From contig NZ_CALSFS010000005.1 of NCBI RefSeq assembly GCF_943736985.1, positions 62,001-126,000 of the forward strand: DNA of 64,000 nucleotides, in the 5' to 3' direction. The translations under genes were made by a program, and so were the position numbers. Below, piece by piece: positions 1-9,414 of this stretch (positions are counted from its first letter, which is position 1; each line of letters opens with the position of its first letter). Below the pieces are notes generated by a model. The model searched no databases and was not told the DNA's origin. It worked only from the letters and a program-made list of their open reading frames with translations. This stretch comes from Clostridium sp. Marseille-Q2269. Lineage in GTDB: Bacteria; Bacillota; Clostridia; Clostridiales; Clostridiaceae.

Positions 1-824
1 TTTAGCCCTTCTCTCCTTAGTGCATATTCTACAGTTGCTTCTAAAAATCCCAATTTATCACCAACATCATATCTTCTACCTTGAAAATTATAAGCATACA
101 TTGCTTCTTTATTAATTAAGGTTTTTAATGCATCTGTAAGCTGTATTTCTCCACCTTTCCCTGGTTTTGTATTCTCTAATATATTAAATATAGCAGGACT
201 TATAATATATCTTCCTAATATAGCCATATTAGATGGTGCTTCTTCTTTAGGTGGTTTTTCTACTAAATCTTTTATTTTGTATACTCTATCTTCTATAAAC
301 ATTCCTTTTACAATACCATATTTATCTACATCTTGTTCCGGTACTTCTTGGACACCAACTATTGTTGTTTGATATTCATTATAGCATTTTATAAGTTGTT
401 TTAAACATGGTTCTTTACTATAAACCACATCGTCTCCAAGCATTACTGCAAAGGGTTCATTCCCAACAAAAGTTTTGGCACAACTTATGGCATGCCCTAA
501 TCCTTTAGGTTCCTTTTGTCTTATATAATATATTTCAGCCATATTAGATATATCCTTAACCATAGAAAGCATTTCAGATCTATCTTTTTCTTCTAATTCT
601 TTTTCTAATTCTACAGACTTATCAAAATGATCCTCTATAGCTCTTTTATTTCTGCCTGTTATTATTAATATTTGCTCTATACCTGATTTTACAGCTTCCT
701 CTATTATATATTGTATAGTTGGTTTATCAACTATTGGTAGCATTTCTTTTGGTTGAGCTTTAGTTGCAGGTAAAAATCTTGTTCCCAACCCTGCTGCAGG
801 AATTATAGCCTTTTTAACTTTCAT
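1..824 (-). CDS. galU: UTP-glucose-1-phosphate uridylyltransferase, 3' end cut by window
   Basis: Makes UDP-glucose from UTP and glucose-1-phosphate in the cytoplasm, feeding glycolipid, cell-wall and capsule synthesis. About 274 residues are visible, starting [17 protein letters not shown] and carrying the nucleotidyltransferase signature [19 protein letters not shown], the metal-site segment MLGDDV and the GEIQLTDAL segment. The stop codon lies beyond the left edge, and only the last 15-30 residues of a typical GalU should be missing. The ATG at 822-824 follows an AAAGGGG-type SD. It is the last visible gene of a minus-strand set with the TPR protein and phosphoglucomutase; the latter supplies its substrate. 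Family is certain; the neighbouring-pathway link is inference. Confidence 0.95.
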   Translation of the reverse strand, partial: MKVKKAIIPAAGLGTRFLPATKAQPKEMLPIVDKPTIQYIIEEAVKSGIEQILIITGRNKRAIEDHFDKSVELEKELEEKDRSEMLSMVKDISNMAEIYYIRQKEPKGLGHAISCAKTFVGNEPFAVMLGDDVVYSKEPCLKQLIKCYNEYQTTIVGVQEVPEQDVDKYGIVKGMFIEDRVYKIKDLVEKPPKEEAPSNMAILGRYIISPAIFNILENTKPGKGGEIQLTDALKTLINKEAMYAYNFQGRRYDVGDKLGFLEATVEYALRREGL

Positions 825-863
825 ATGTATTCCCCTTTCTTTAAATAAATATAGTATTAAAAC

Positions 864-1940
864 TTATTCATGTTTTGATAAATATTTTTCGATATCTTTT
901 AGTATTTCATCTTCTGGATCAATCTTCTTAGCAATATCTATATGATTTTGAGCTTGCTTTAGATCTCCTTTATTTAAATAACACATTATAAGATTAGTAC
1001 ATATTTCTATAGATTTTTCCACCTCAAAAGCTTTTCTTAAATATTTTATAGCAACATCATAATTTTCTAAAGCCGCATAATTTATTGCCAATTCATTTAC
1101 TGCATCAATTAACCCATTATCTATTTCTAATGCCTTATTTAAATAGTATATAGCCTTATCATAATTTTCCATCATCCTATAAGCTACAGCTATATAGTAA
1201 TATATTGTAGGATTATCCTCTAGCTTATTCATAATTGGTATTAATTTTTTTAAGGCTTCCTTAGGATCTTTACCTACTAATTCTTTTCCTTCTTCAAAAT
1301 CTAATATATCCTTTAATGAATTTTTATACTCTATAACATCTGTAGTTTGCTCTCCACCCATTGATATATATTTATCTAATGCATTCCATGCTAGTTTAAA
1401 ATCATTATCTTCTTTTCTTATTATAGACTCATATAAATATGGCTTTTCATAATTTTTTATTTTTTTAGCTTTTTCTATGATATTAAGTTCTTCTTCTTTA
1501 TACATTTTATCTTTTTGTCTTAAATTTTCTAATATTAATATTAACTTATTATAGATATCTTTACTTTCTTCTAATAATAATAAACCTTTTAATAATATAT
1601 AAGCATCCTCATAATTTTCTCTCTTTACTTCTTCAAATATTCTCCCCTTAATATATTCCTGACTTTTGGGTATATTATCCAACATATCTTTATATTCACT
1701 ATTAAATCTGAAGTTTTTATCTGACCCTAATACATAAAACATTCCCTCTACAAAAAATATAATAGGTATATTATCAAGATTATCACCTTGTTTTATTTCT
1801 TCTATTAAATTTTTAGATTTCAAAGGTACATATATATTTTGATCCACATGTACTTTAAATACTTCTAATATCTTTTCTTTTTTTATTTCTAAAAACAACA
1901 TTTTAGATAGCTTTTCAGCAAAATATGATTTTATTTCCAT
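864..1940 (-). CDS. TPR-repeat protein
   Basis: A soluble 358-residue protein with no signal peptide or membrane segment. The last third (about residues 243-343) has three consecutive tetratricopeptide-like repeats with the typical alternation of A/Y/A and N-Y-D-K-A-I positions (for example ENYDKAIYYLNKALEID and ENYDVAIKYLRKAFEVE). The first 240 residues are charged and helical with no motif I recognise. TPRs mediate protein-protein contact, so the role cannot be named from sequence. It lies 39 bp upstream of galU on the same strand and is probably co-transcribed. SD AGGTGA precedes the ATG. Confidence 0.75.
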   Translation of the reverse strand: MEIKSYFAEKLSKMLFLEIKKEKILEVFKVHVDQNIYVPLKSKNLIEEIKQGDNLDNIPIIFFVEGMFYVLGSDKNFRFNSEYKDMLDNIPKSQEYIKGRIFEEVKRENYEDAYILLKGLLLLEESKDIYNKLILILENLRQKDKMYKEEELNIIEKAKKIKNYEKPYLYESIIRKEDNDFKLAWNALDKYISMGGEQTTDVIEYKNSLKDILDFEEGKELVGKDPKEALKKLIPIMNKLEDNPTIYYYIAVAYRMMENYDKAIYYLNKALEIDNGLIDAVNELAINYAALENYDVAIKYLRKAFEVEKSIEICTNLIMCYLNKGDLKQAQNHIDIAKKIDPEDEILKDIEKYLSKHE

Positions 1941-2038
1941 CTATATCACCTACATCACATATATTATATTCATATTAATTCTATAATAATATACATAATT
2001 AAACAATGAAAATACGAAAATATTTAAATAATACATAA

Positions 2039-2078
2039 CTAATGCATAGATTAATCTAAAAGATAATCTATGCATTAG
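2039..2078 (-). terminator. Hairpin after phosphoglucomutase
   Basis: Perfect 15-bp inverted repeat (arms 2039-2053 and 2064-2078, 10-nt loop) 18 bp past the phosphoglucomutase stop. The following sequence is AT-rich but has only a weak T-run, so termination may be partial. Confidence 0.6.
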
Positions 2079-2095
2079 TTTAAATAAATTTAATT

Positions 2096-3823
2096 TTAAA
2101 ATTTCTTTATTATATTTACTATATTTTCTTGTAGATTTCTTATCTTATTATGGGCTCCTTCACGTGTATCATCCACCGATGATAAATATATTTTTATTTT
2201 AGGTTCTGTTCCCGAAGGTCTAACTACAAAACTAGTATTATTATTTAAACAAAATTTCAAAACATTTGATTTAGGAAGTTTAATAGTATATTCTTTATTT
2301 TTATCAATATTTATCTTTATACCCTTTTTATAATCTTCTTTTATCAATATTTTTTCGTTAAACATATTCTTATAATGGTATGTTCTTAAATAATCCATTA
2401 TATTTTCTATCTTATGTTTCCCTTCTTCACCTATGAACTCCATAGATACTAATTTTTCTTTATAATATCCATATTTATCATATAAATCTTTCAAAACCTC
2501 AACTAAATTTTTATTTTGTGACTTATAATATAAAGCCATTTCACATATCAGTACAGAACTTATTATTCCATCCTTATCTCTAACAAAATCTCCAAATAAG
2601 TATCCATAACTTTCCTCAAATCCAAATATAAATTTATTTTGTCCAGTTTTATTAAATTCTTCTATTTTTTCTCCTATATATTTAAATCCTGTTAGAACTT
2701 CTTGTACACTTACATTATAATCTTCACATATATTTTTTACCATATCTGTAGTAACTATAGTTTTTAAAATCACTGAGTTGGCCGGTATTCTTCCTGTTTC
2801 TTTTAATGAACTTAATATATAATTCGTAAGAATTATTCCTAATTCGTTTCCATTTAAAGCTATATATTTTCCAATATAATCTCTAACCATTACCCCCACT
2901 CTATCACAATCAGGATCTGTAGCTATTATTATATCTGGCTTTAAACTTTTAGCTTGCTTTAAAGCAGAATCAAAGGCTCTCTTATCTTCTGGATTAGGAT
3001 ATTTTACCGTTGGGAAATTTCCATCTGGTTTTTCTTGATCTTTAACTACAAAAACATTATCATATCCAACTTCACATAAAGCTCTTCTAACAGGAACATT
3101 ACCGGTTCCATGTAATGGCGTATATAATATTTTAAGGTCATCAGCATGTTTTTCTATAATATTACTTCTTAAAGTTAATGTCTTTACATTATAAAAATAT
3201 TTATTTAATAGATCTATAGGAACATATTTATAAAAATTCTCTCTCTTTGCATCCCCTATATTCATATATTGTATGGTAGACAAATCTTTAACTTCATCTA
3301 TATATGTGGATATATTTTTTGCTTCCTCATCTGTTATTTGATTCCCACTATGATTATACACTTTATATCCATTATACTCTTTACTATTGTGTGATGCTGT
3401 TATAACTATTCCTGCTTTACATTTTAATTCTCTAACTGCATACGATAATATGGGAGTACACATTATGTCACTAAAAATATACACTTTAATTCCATTTGAA
3501 CATAATACTTCACTAGCTTTTTGGGCAAAGTCTAAAGAACCATTTCTGGAATCATAAGCTATTGCAACAGCTATAGATTGTTCTTTAAACTCATTAACTA
3601 AATACTTTGCCAATCCTTCTGTAGCCTTAGCTATAGTATAATTATTTATTCTATTTGTTCCCAATCCAACTATTCCCCTAATACCACCCGTTCCAAAACT
3701 TAAACTTTTATAAAACCTATCCTTTATCTCTTCATCATTGTCTATATCTTTTAGTTCTTCTTTCTCTTCTTCTTTTAACACTGAAGAACATAACCATGAC
3801 TTGTAAATATCCTTATAACTCAT
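2096..3823 (-). CDS. pgcA: Phosphoglucomutase/phosphomannomutase family (alpha-phosphoglucomutase)
   Basis: Interconverts glucose-6-phosphate and glucose-1-phosphate, the substrate of the nearby GalU. At 575 residues it has the full length of the PgcA type. Four signature loops are visible in order: active-site phosphoserine loop TASHNSKEYNG (Ser about 144), metal loop DPDCDRVG (about 306), sugar-specificity loop FGFEESYGY (about 405) and phosphate-binding loop RPSGTEPKIKIY near the C-terminus. ATG at 3823 has SD GGAGG at good spacing. No signal peptide. Strong match; whether mannose phosphates are also used cannot be read from sequence. Confidence 0.93.
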   Translation of the reverse strand: MSYKDIYKSWLCSSVLKEEEKEELKDIDNDEEIKDRFYKSLSFGTGGIRGIVGLGTNRINNYTIAKATEGLAKYLVNEFKEQSIAVAIAYDSRNGSLDFAQKASEVLCSNGIKVYIFSDIMCTPILSYAVRELKCKAGIVITASHNSKEYNGYKVYNHSGNQITDEEAKNISTYIDEVKDLSTIQYMNIGDAKRENFYKYVPIDLLNKYFYNVKTLTLRSNIIEKHADDLKILYTPLHGTGNVPVRRALCEVGYDNVFVVKDQEKPDGNFPTVKYPNPEDKRAFDSALKQAKSLKPDIIIATDPDCDRVGVMVRDYIGKYIALNGNELGIILTNYILSSLKETGRIPANSVILKTIVTTDMVKNICEDYNVSVQEVLTGFKYIGEKIEEFNKTGQNKFIFGFEESYGYLFGDFVRDKDGIISSVLICEMALYYKSQNKNLVEVLKDLYDKYGYYKEKLVSMEFIGEEGKHKIENIMDYLRTYHYKNMFNEKILIKEDYKKGIKINIDKNKEYTIKLPKSNVLKFCLNNNTSFVVRPSGTEPKIKIYLSSVDDTREGAHNKIRNLQENIVNIIKKF

Positions 3824-4109
3824 TTACTACCTCCAATAAAATTACATACTACATTATATTGAAAAACATCAACAATTGTACTACTTCATAAAAAATCATA
3901 TTTAAAAATAAAATTTTTATGAGGTGAATTATGTAATTGTAAGCACGCTAACTACATAATATAAATCACAGTGGTATATGCATTAATTGGAAGTAATGAT
4001 TCTAAAGTAAAATTTTTATTTAAAAAATTATTATAATAAAACTTAATTTTAAAATACTTTTATAATAGTTATTATATAATCTTTATCCCCTAATCTTTTC
4101 TTATTTTTA

Positions 4110-4645
4110 TTATCCAAAAAATATTGAGGCTATAGTACTATCCAAGCTATCCATAAATGTTATATCTTCTCCTAGTTCTAAATCTGATATTCTAAGGGTC
4201 TTCCCAATATCATGTTTAGATAAATCTATTTTTATATTATTAGGAAGTTTTTTTCTCTACATCTTACTTTGACACTATTCTTTTCTTTTTGTATAATCCC
4301 ACCTTTTTTCATAATTAATTCATCACCTGAAAAAAGTATAGGCACTTCTACATTAATTAAATTAGAGGTATTTGTAATCTTTTTCAAATCTATATGTATC
4401 ACATTCTTTTTTACTGGATCTCTTTGAACTTCTTTCATAAGAACTTTATAATCTTGCTCCTCACAATTTACATCTATTACTCCATGTTGACCTACATCTG
4501 AAATAATGCTGTTTAATTCTATTTGTCCAACTTGAAACATCACATTATTTAAATTTCTGCCATATATTACACCTGACACCTTACCTTCTTTCCTTATTTT
4601 ATTAGTATCATTACTTTGTCTTTTTTGTATAAATAATTCTTCCAT
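4110..4645 (-). pseudogene. rplY: Ribosomal protein L25/Ctc gene with one-base frameshift
   Basis: L25/Ctc binds 5S rRNA in the large subunit or acts as a general-stress protein. From an ATG at 4645 (SD GGAAGG) the frame reads MEELFIQKRQ...GVIYGR and a typical L25 core of about 130 residues, then diverges after VRCRE into KNFLII and stops at 4232. The missing C-terminal domain (KLPNNIKIDLSKHDIG... to stop at 4110) lies in another frame. The switch is at a run of seven A (seven T on the plus strand, 4248-4254); eight would restore one frame of about 178 residues, the family's usual size. Either a real mutation or a homopolymer sequencing error. Confidence 0.8.
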
Positions 4646-4782
4646 ATTCATCCTTCCACCTCTCATATTATTTAAAACCGCCTATGTATTTATACAATGA
4701 AAAAAGCATATAATAAATTTTATATACCTGTTGCATTTGAATAGCATTTAACTTATAATAGTATTGTTTTAAGTAAAGAATC

Positions 4783-4855
4783 CACGGGAACCATTGAGCT
4801 TTCATAGTTTCACGGGAGTATTATTATGAAAGAAGGTGCATATTACAGTGTATAA
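4783..4855 (+). promoter_or_regulatory. Candidate leader peptide and repeat before the decarboxylase
   Basis: Two direct copies of CACGGGA lie at 4783-4789 and 4811-4817. The second overlaps a good SD (GGGAG) spaced 7 nt from an ATG at 4826, which opens a 9-codon frame (MKEGAYYSV) ending in TAA at 4853-4855. That stop overlaps the likely GTG start (4848) of the decarboxylase, an arrangement that would allow translational coupling. Function is inference. Confidence 0.3.
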
Positions 4856-6308
4856 ATTAAATCAAAATGAAACCCCAGTTTTTGACGCTTTAATGGAGTA
4901 TGTTAATAGAAATACAATTCCTTTTCATGTTCCTGGTCACAAAAAAGGGGAAGGAATGGATAAAGAATTTAAAAATTTTATAGGAGAAAATCCTTTTAAA
5001 ATTGATGTAACTGTCTTTAAATTAGTTGATAGTTTACATCATCCCACTGGTGCTATTAAAAAAGCACAAGAATTAGCAGCTGATGCTTATGGAGCAGATG
5101 CAGCATTCTTTTCAATCCATGGTACTTCAGGTGCCATACAAGCCATGATTTTATCTACAGTTGGTGATGGAGATAAAATTATAATTCCAAGAAACGTTCA
5201 TAAATCTGTTACTGCAGGTATTATATTAAGTGGGTCAGTACCTGTCTATATGCAACCTGAGCTAGATAAAAAAGTAGGAATAGCTCACAATGTTACACCT
5301 GAAACTGTTGAAGAAACTTTAAAAGAAAACCCTGATGCAAAAGCAGTTTTAATCATAAATCCTACTTATTACGGAGTATCTACAGATATAAAAAAAATTG
5401 CAGAAATTGTTCACAACTATAATATTCCTTTAATTGTGGATGAAGCTCATGGTCCACACCTTGGTTTTAATGATAGATTACCTATATCCGCTATGAAAGC
5501 TGGAGCTGATATGTGTGCTCAAAGTACTCACAAGATAATAGGTGCTTTAACTCAGTGTTCATTACTTCAAGTGAAATCCAAAAGAATAGACATAAATAGA
5601 GTTCAGCAAGTACTAAGTTTACTTCAAACTACATCTCCCTCTTATATATTGATGGCTTCTTTAGATTGTTCTAGAAGACAAATAGCCCTAAATGGTAAAG
5701 AACTTTTAGATAAAGCTATAGATCTAGCAACATATGCCAGAGATGAAATTAATAAAATTCCTGGTTTTTATTGTTTTGGGAAAGAATTATTAGGAAAGCC
5801 TGGAGTATATGCTTTGGATCCTACTAAGATTACTATTAATTGTAGAGATTTGGGTATTACTGGTTATGATTTAGATATGCTATTATGTGAAAAATATCAT
5901 ATTCAAGTTGAATTATCTGACTTATATAATGTACTTGCTGTGGGTTCATTTGGAGATACTAAAGAATCTATAAACTCCCTAATAAATTCATTAAAAGAAA
6001 TTAGCCAAGAATATTATGGCAAAGGCACAAAACAAAATAGTTTTATAGATGTTCCTGAAATACCAGAGAACACAGCAGCTCCAAGAAAAGCATTTAATGG
6101 TATTAAAGAGTGTGTTCTTTTAAAAGACAGTGTTGGGAAAGTAAGTGGTGAATTTTTAATGGCTTACCCTCCAGGAATTCCAGTATTATGTCCAGGAGAA
6201 ATAATAACTCAAGAAATTGTGGATTATGTAGAGAGATTAAAAGAAACAGGATTGTATGTCCAAGGTACAGAAGATCCTGAAGTTGAATATATAAAAATCG
6301 TAAGATAA
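4848..6308 (+). CDS. speA: Orn/Lys/Arg decarboxylase, probably arginine decarboxylase
   Basis: PLP-dependent group III-type decarboxylase that removes CO2 from a basic amino acid, supporting polyamine synthesis or acid resistance. Visible features are the N-terminal FHVPGHKKG, FSIHGTSGA, the cofactor aspartate in VDEAHGPHLG (about residue 198), the PLP lysine in QSTHKIIGALTQ (about 229), and a C-terminal domain with YPPGIPVLCPGE. At about 486 residues it matches the short SpeA/YaaO-like proteins, not the 700-residue forms. Start: no ATG fits. GTG 4848 has SD AGAAGG 11 nt upstream; GTG 4836 is an alternative without a spaced SD. Lysine versus arginine specificity cannot be decided here. Confidence 0.88.
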   Translation: MYKLNQNETPVFDALMEYVNRNTIPFHVPGHKKGEGMDKEFKNFIGENPFKIDVTVFKLVDSLHHPTGAIKKAQELAADAYGADAAFFSIHGTSGAIQAMILSTVGDGDKIIIPRNVHKSVTAGIILSGSVPVYMQPELDKKVGIAHNVTPETVEETLKENPDAKAVLIINPTYYGVSTDIKKIAEIVHNYNIPLIVDEAHGPHLGFNDRLPISAMKAGADMCAQSTHKIIGALTQCSLLQVKSKRIDINRVQQVLSLLQTTSPSYILMASLDCSRRQIALNGKELLDKAIDLATYARDEINKIPGFYCFGKELLGKPGVYALDPTKITINCRDLGITGYDLDMLLCEKYHIQVELSDLYNVLAVGSFGDTKESINSLINSLKEISQEYYGKGTKQNSFIDVPEIPENTAAPRKAFNGIKECVLLKDSVGKVSGEFLMAYPPGIPVLCPGEIITQEIVDYVERLKETGLYVQGTEDPEVEYIKIVR

Positions 6309-6315
6309 AATGGAC

Positions 6316-6347
6316 AAAACCTCAGATTAAAATTAATCTGAGGTTTT
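6316..6347 (+). terminator. Terminator after decarboxylase
   Basis: Perfect 15-bp inverted repeat (6316-6330 / 6333-6347) containing CCTCAGATTAA, followed by a T-run, 8 nt past the decarboxylase stop. Classic intrinsic terminator. Confidence 0.92.
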
Positions 6348-6395
6348 TATATTGTAAACTTTGCATTATAATTATATTCTATTAATGTCTGTTTT

Positions 6396-6668
6396 TTAAA
6401 ATTGTGAATAAACATAAGTATATTCGCTGGAAAAAACAATACTTATTATTAATATAGCAAATAATATTATAAAGTGAAATATAGAATTAAAAATAATACT
6501 ACTTCTTATAATGATAGGTTTTTTATTTTCTTTTAATTGGTCAAAAAAATAACAAGCTAATGCATCTGATTTCTGCTTTAGCTCTTTATAAGTCAATTTA
6601 TCATGTCCATAAATTTGAGCAACTCTATCCGTTTCTGCATAACTGTCTATTCTCGACAAAAAATCCAT
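6396..6668 (-). pseudogene. N-terminal remnant of D-alanine-activating enzyme DltA
   Basis: The first 50 or so residues (MDFLSRIDSYAETDR..., LTYKELKQKSDALACYFF, KENKKPIII) look like the start of DltA, the AMP-binding ligase that loads D-alanine for teichoic-acid modification. A whole DltA has about 500 residues; this frame stops after 90. The last 35 residues are hydrophobic and isoleucine-rich, unlike any AMP-binding protein, so the gene has been broken by deletion or rearrangement. A good SD (GGAGG) still precedes the ATG. No dltB, dltC or dltD is nearby. A functional short membrane protein is possible but less likely. Confidence 0.65.
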
Positions 6669-6886
6669 AGTTAAAATCCTCCTTCAGCTTCTATATTAAC
6701 ATTTTACTTTTTACATTATTTATGTCAAATATACAAGCATTATTTCTTATACACATATTATCATATATAACTCTATGTTTAATAATATGTATTATTAAAC
6801 CATTCAATATATTCTCGCATTATAAGATTATATTTAAATGAAATTCATTAAAGTTATATTTAAACTTAATATTAAAATATTTAGTT

Positions 6887-7789
6887 TTATTTATTACAGG
6901 ATAATGCACCTAGGGCTATAGAATATAACTTAGTTTTTGCTGTATCCGCTCTTGACACTAAAACTATAGGACATTTAGCTCCAACAACTATTCCAGCATT
7001 TTCCGCTTTAGCTAAATACCCCATAGATTTTGCAAGAAAATTTCCTGATTCCATACTTGGAACTAAAAGTATATCTACATCCCCTGCTACATCACTTTTT
7101 ATTCCTTTATGTTCCGCCGCTTCTTTAGATATAGCATTATCTAAAGCTAATGGCCCATCTACGACGCACCCTTTTAATTGTCCTCTTTTATTCATCTGAG
7201 TTAATGCTGCTGCATCTATGGTAGATTGCATATTAGGGTTTACCACTTCTACCGCACAAATTGGTGCTACTTTAGGGTTTTGTATTTCTAAAGAATTTGT
7301 AACTTTTACTGCATTTTTTAAAATAGCTATTTTATCATTTAGTTGAGGGTAAGGTACAATCCCCCCATCTGTTAAGAATAATAATTTATGATAAGTTGGT
7401 ACATCATATATCATAACATGAGACAATAAATTTTCCCCTCTTAATCCTGCTTCTTTATTTAATATAGCCTTTAATATTTCTCCTGTTCCAATCATTCCTT
7501 TCATTATAAAATCTGCTTTTCCAAGAGTTATTAATTTCACTGCACTAGCAGCGGCTTGCTTCTTATTTTTTTCATCTATTATTTTTATATCATTTATATC
7601 TAAATTTTCTTCTTTTGATATAGCTTTTATTTTATCTATATCACCTACTAAAATCGCATGGACAATTCCAAGATTTACTGCCTTAACTACAGATATAAGA
7701 ACCTCTTTGTCTTCCGCCACTGCTACAGATAAAACTTTCTTTTCTTTTTCTTTAGCTAACTTTATAATATCTTTAAGTGATTTTATCAT
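6887..7789 (-). CDS. ptb: Phosphate butyryltransferase-type acyltransferase
   Basis: Transfers an acyl group from acyl-CoA to phosphate (butyryl-CoA to butyryl-phosphate in the butyrate pathway); related to phosphate acetyltransferase. The protein of about 300 residues has the PTA/PTB segments FIMKGMIGTGEILKAIL, LLFLTDGGIVPYPQL and ILLVPSMESGNFLAKSM. A 305-residue frame begins at 7804, but the SD GGAGG sits inside it and selects the ATG at 7789 (8-nt spacing). In many clostridia ptb is followed by butyrate kinase; here none is next to it, so the partner kinase must be elsewhere. Substrate chain length is inference. Confidence 0.85.
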   Translation of the reverse strand: MIKSLKDIIKLAKEKEKKVLSVAVAEDKEVLISVVKAVNLGIVHAILVGDIDKIKAISKEENLDINDIKIIDEKNKKQAAASAVKLITLGKADFIMKGMIGTGEILKAILNKEAGLRGENLLSHVMIYDVPTYHKLLFLTDGGIVPYPQLNDKIAILKNAVKVTNSLEIQNPKVAPICAVEVVNPNMQSTIDAAALTQMNKRGQLKGCVVDGPLALDNAISKEAAEHKGIKSDVAGDVDILLVPSMESGNFLAKSMGYLAKAENAGIVVGAKCPIVLVSRADTAKTKLYSIALGALSCNK

Positions 7790-7879
7790 AGCTAAATCCT
7801 CCATTTTAATTTATTAGTAAACCATTACAAAATCTATTATTTATATATGCTAACAAATCAATTGACATATTATAAAATA

Positions 7880-7931
7880 AAGGTTCAAATGAAGTTTTTT
7901 ATTTAAAAATACTTGTCCTCATCTGAACCTT
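7880..7931 (-). terminator. Terminator after hydroxy-acid dehydrogenase
   Basis: 13-bp inverted repeat with one mismatch (7880-7892 / 7919-7931), with TTATTTTAT following in the minus direction. It lies about 130 bp past the stop of the 8059-9072 gene. Confidence 0.6.
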
Positions 7932-8058
7932 ATAAAGTTCTATAATATTGCATAGATGTTTTTTTAAGATGACCTCACTATAGACATGTAGTTTCATCTT
8001 ATTGAAAATTAGATAGCTATTAATTATATAAAATATTACTATTAAAATATCTCTTTAT

Positions 8059-9072
8059 CTAGTATATTATCTTTCCATCTATATCTTTTATACTGCCACA
8101 TCCGGTTAATATCATAGCTGATTTCAATTCACTTTTTAGATTTTCAACGTATGTTTTTACTCCTTCTCTTTCTCCTCCAAAAGAAGCTGTTACAAAAGGT
8201 CTTCCTATTAAAACTGCATCTGCTCCTAAAGCTATCATTTTCAATATATCCACTCCAGTTCTTACACCACCATCTGCTAATATTGTCACCTTTCCTTTAA
8301 CAGCTTCTGCAATTTCAGGTAATACATCTGCTACACCTGGAGTTTGATCTAAAACTCTACCACCATGATTTGATACTACAATAGCATCTACTCCTGCTTC
8401 TACAGCTAATTTAGCATCTTCAACTGTCATTATACCTTTTAATATAAATGGTAATTTAGTACTTTCTACTATCTCCTTTATTTCTTCCACAGTTTTAGGT
8501 CCTACTGGCTTTCCATGAAGAGCCAACGTTATAAGTCCTGCTGCATCTATATCCATACCAACAGCATAAGCTCCTGCTTGTTCTGCTAATCTTATTTTAT
8601 TTATTACATTATTGTTTTCCCAAGGCTTTATTATAGCAATTCCTTCTCCATTAAATTTTTTAAGTTGCTCTAAATTTGTAATTAAAAAAGAGTCTATTGC
8701 AGTATCTCCTACCATTGGATATATACCTGAATCTCTACATCCACCAATTACCCAAGATATGTACTGTTCCTCTGTAAATTTACCTCCCATATTTAAAGTA
8801 GTTCCTGATACTGGTGCCGCAAAAATAGGCATATCCATTTTCTTCCCAAATAGTTCTATACTTGTATCAGAATTTTTTGCATCATGAATCAATCTCATGT
8901 TTAACTTATATGAATCTAATGCATCTATATTTATAGTAAAGGCATCTCCTGTCCCTTTACCACCCATACCAGGCACTTCACCACTACAGGCTTTCCCATT
9001 ACATACTTTGCAAACTCTACAACTTCCATTTAAGTTTTCACGTGCATTTTTTAATACATCCTTATATTTCAT
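8059..9072 (-). CDS. FMN-dependent alpha-hydroxy-acid dehydrogenase/oxidase
   Basis: TIM-barrel flavoprotein of the lactate oxidase / glycolate oxidase / L-lactate dehydrogenase family. C-terminal active-site motifs are intact: substrate-binding His/Arg in VVSNHGGRVLDQTPG (about residues 233-247), and FMN-phosphate segments ILADGGVRTGVDILK and ALGADAVLIGRPF. The N-terminus has an unusual Cys-rich patch (CRVCKVCNGKACSGE, about residues 19-33), typical of the clostridial subgroup and suggestive of a metal or Fe-S site. At 337 residues it is shorter than the 360-380 usual for oxidases. It stands alone between ptb and a 340-bp gap. The physiological substrate is unknown. Confidence 0.82.
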   Translation of the reverse strand: MKYKDVLKNARENLNGSCRVCKVCNGKACSGEVPGMGGKGTGDAFTINIDALDSYKLNMRLIHDAKNSDTSIELFGKKMDMPIFAAPVSGTTLNMGGKFTEEQYISWVIGGCRDSGIYPMVGDTAIDSFLITNLEQLKKFNGEGIAIIKPWENNNVINKIRLAEQAGAYAVGMDIDAAGLITLALHGKPVGPKTVEEIKEIVESTKLPFILKGIMTVEDAKLAVEAGVDAIVVSNHGGRVLDQTPGVADVLPEIAEAVKGKVTILADGGVRTGVDILKMIALGADAVLIGRPFVTASFGGEREGVKTYVENLKSELKSAMILTGCGSIKDIDGKIIY

Positions 9073-9414
9073 TTTTTATCCCCCTTAAAAAATACATAAT
9101 ATCTTTAACACTATCCATTGTATCCTTATCATAATTTAATTATAATTTATATCTATCTTAAAGTACAAATAATTTATTGAAATTTTAGTGAACAATCCTT
9201 AAAATATAAATCTATGAAATTATAACCCACTTACTTATAATTTAGTTATTATCTTTTTTATAGCATACATTTCTTCATAATTAATGGTTTATTTTAAATC
9301 TCATATTTCAATTTTTATATTTATTATTATAATATTTAAGTCATATAAATATATTTTATAATAAAACCATCTTCTATTCTTTTACTGAACATACAATGTA
9401 TAAAAGCTAATATT
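9073..9414. other. Intergenic region, nothing coding seen
   Basis: About 340 bp, very AT-rich, with stops in every frame. It contains the SD of the 9072 gene and presumably that gene's promoter. I see no RNA, repeat or strong hairpin. Confidence 0.5.

Noticed and set aside
3925-3960. Inverted repeat ATTATGTA...TACATAAT near 3930-3960
   Set aside because: Short stem with a mixed loop and no gene close enough downstream; could not be linked to a riboswitch or terminator.
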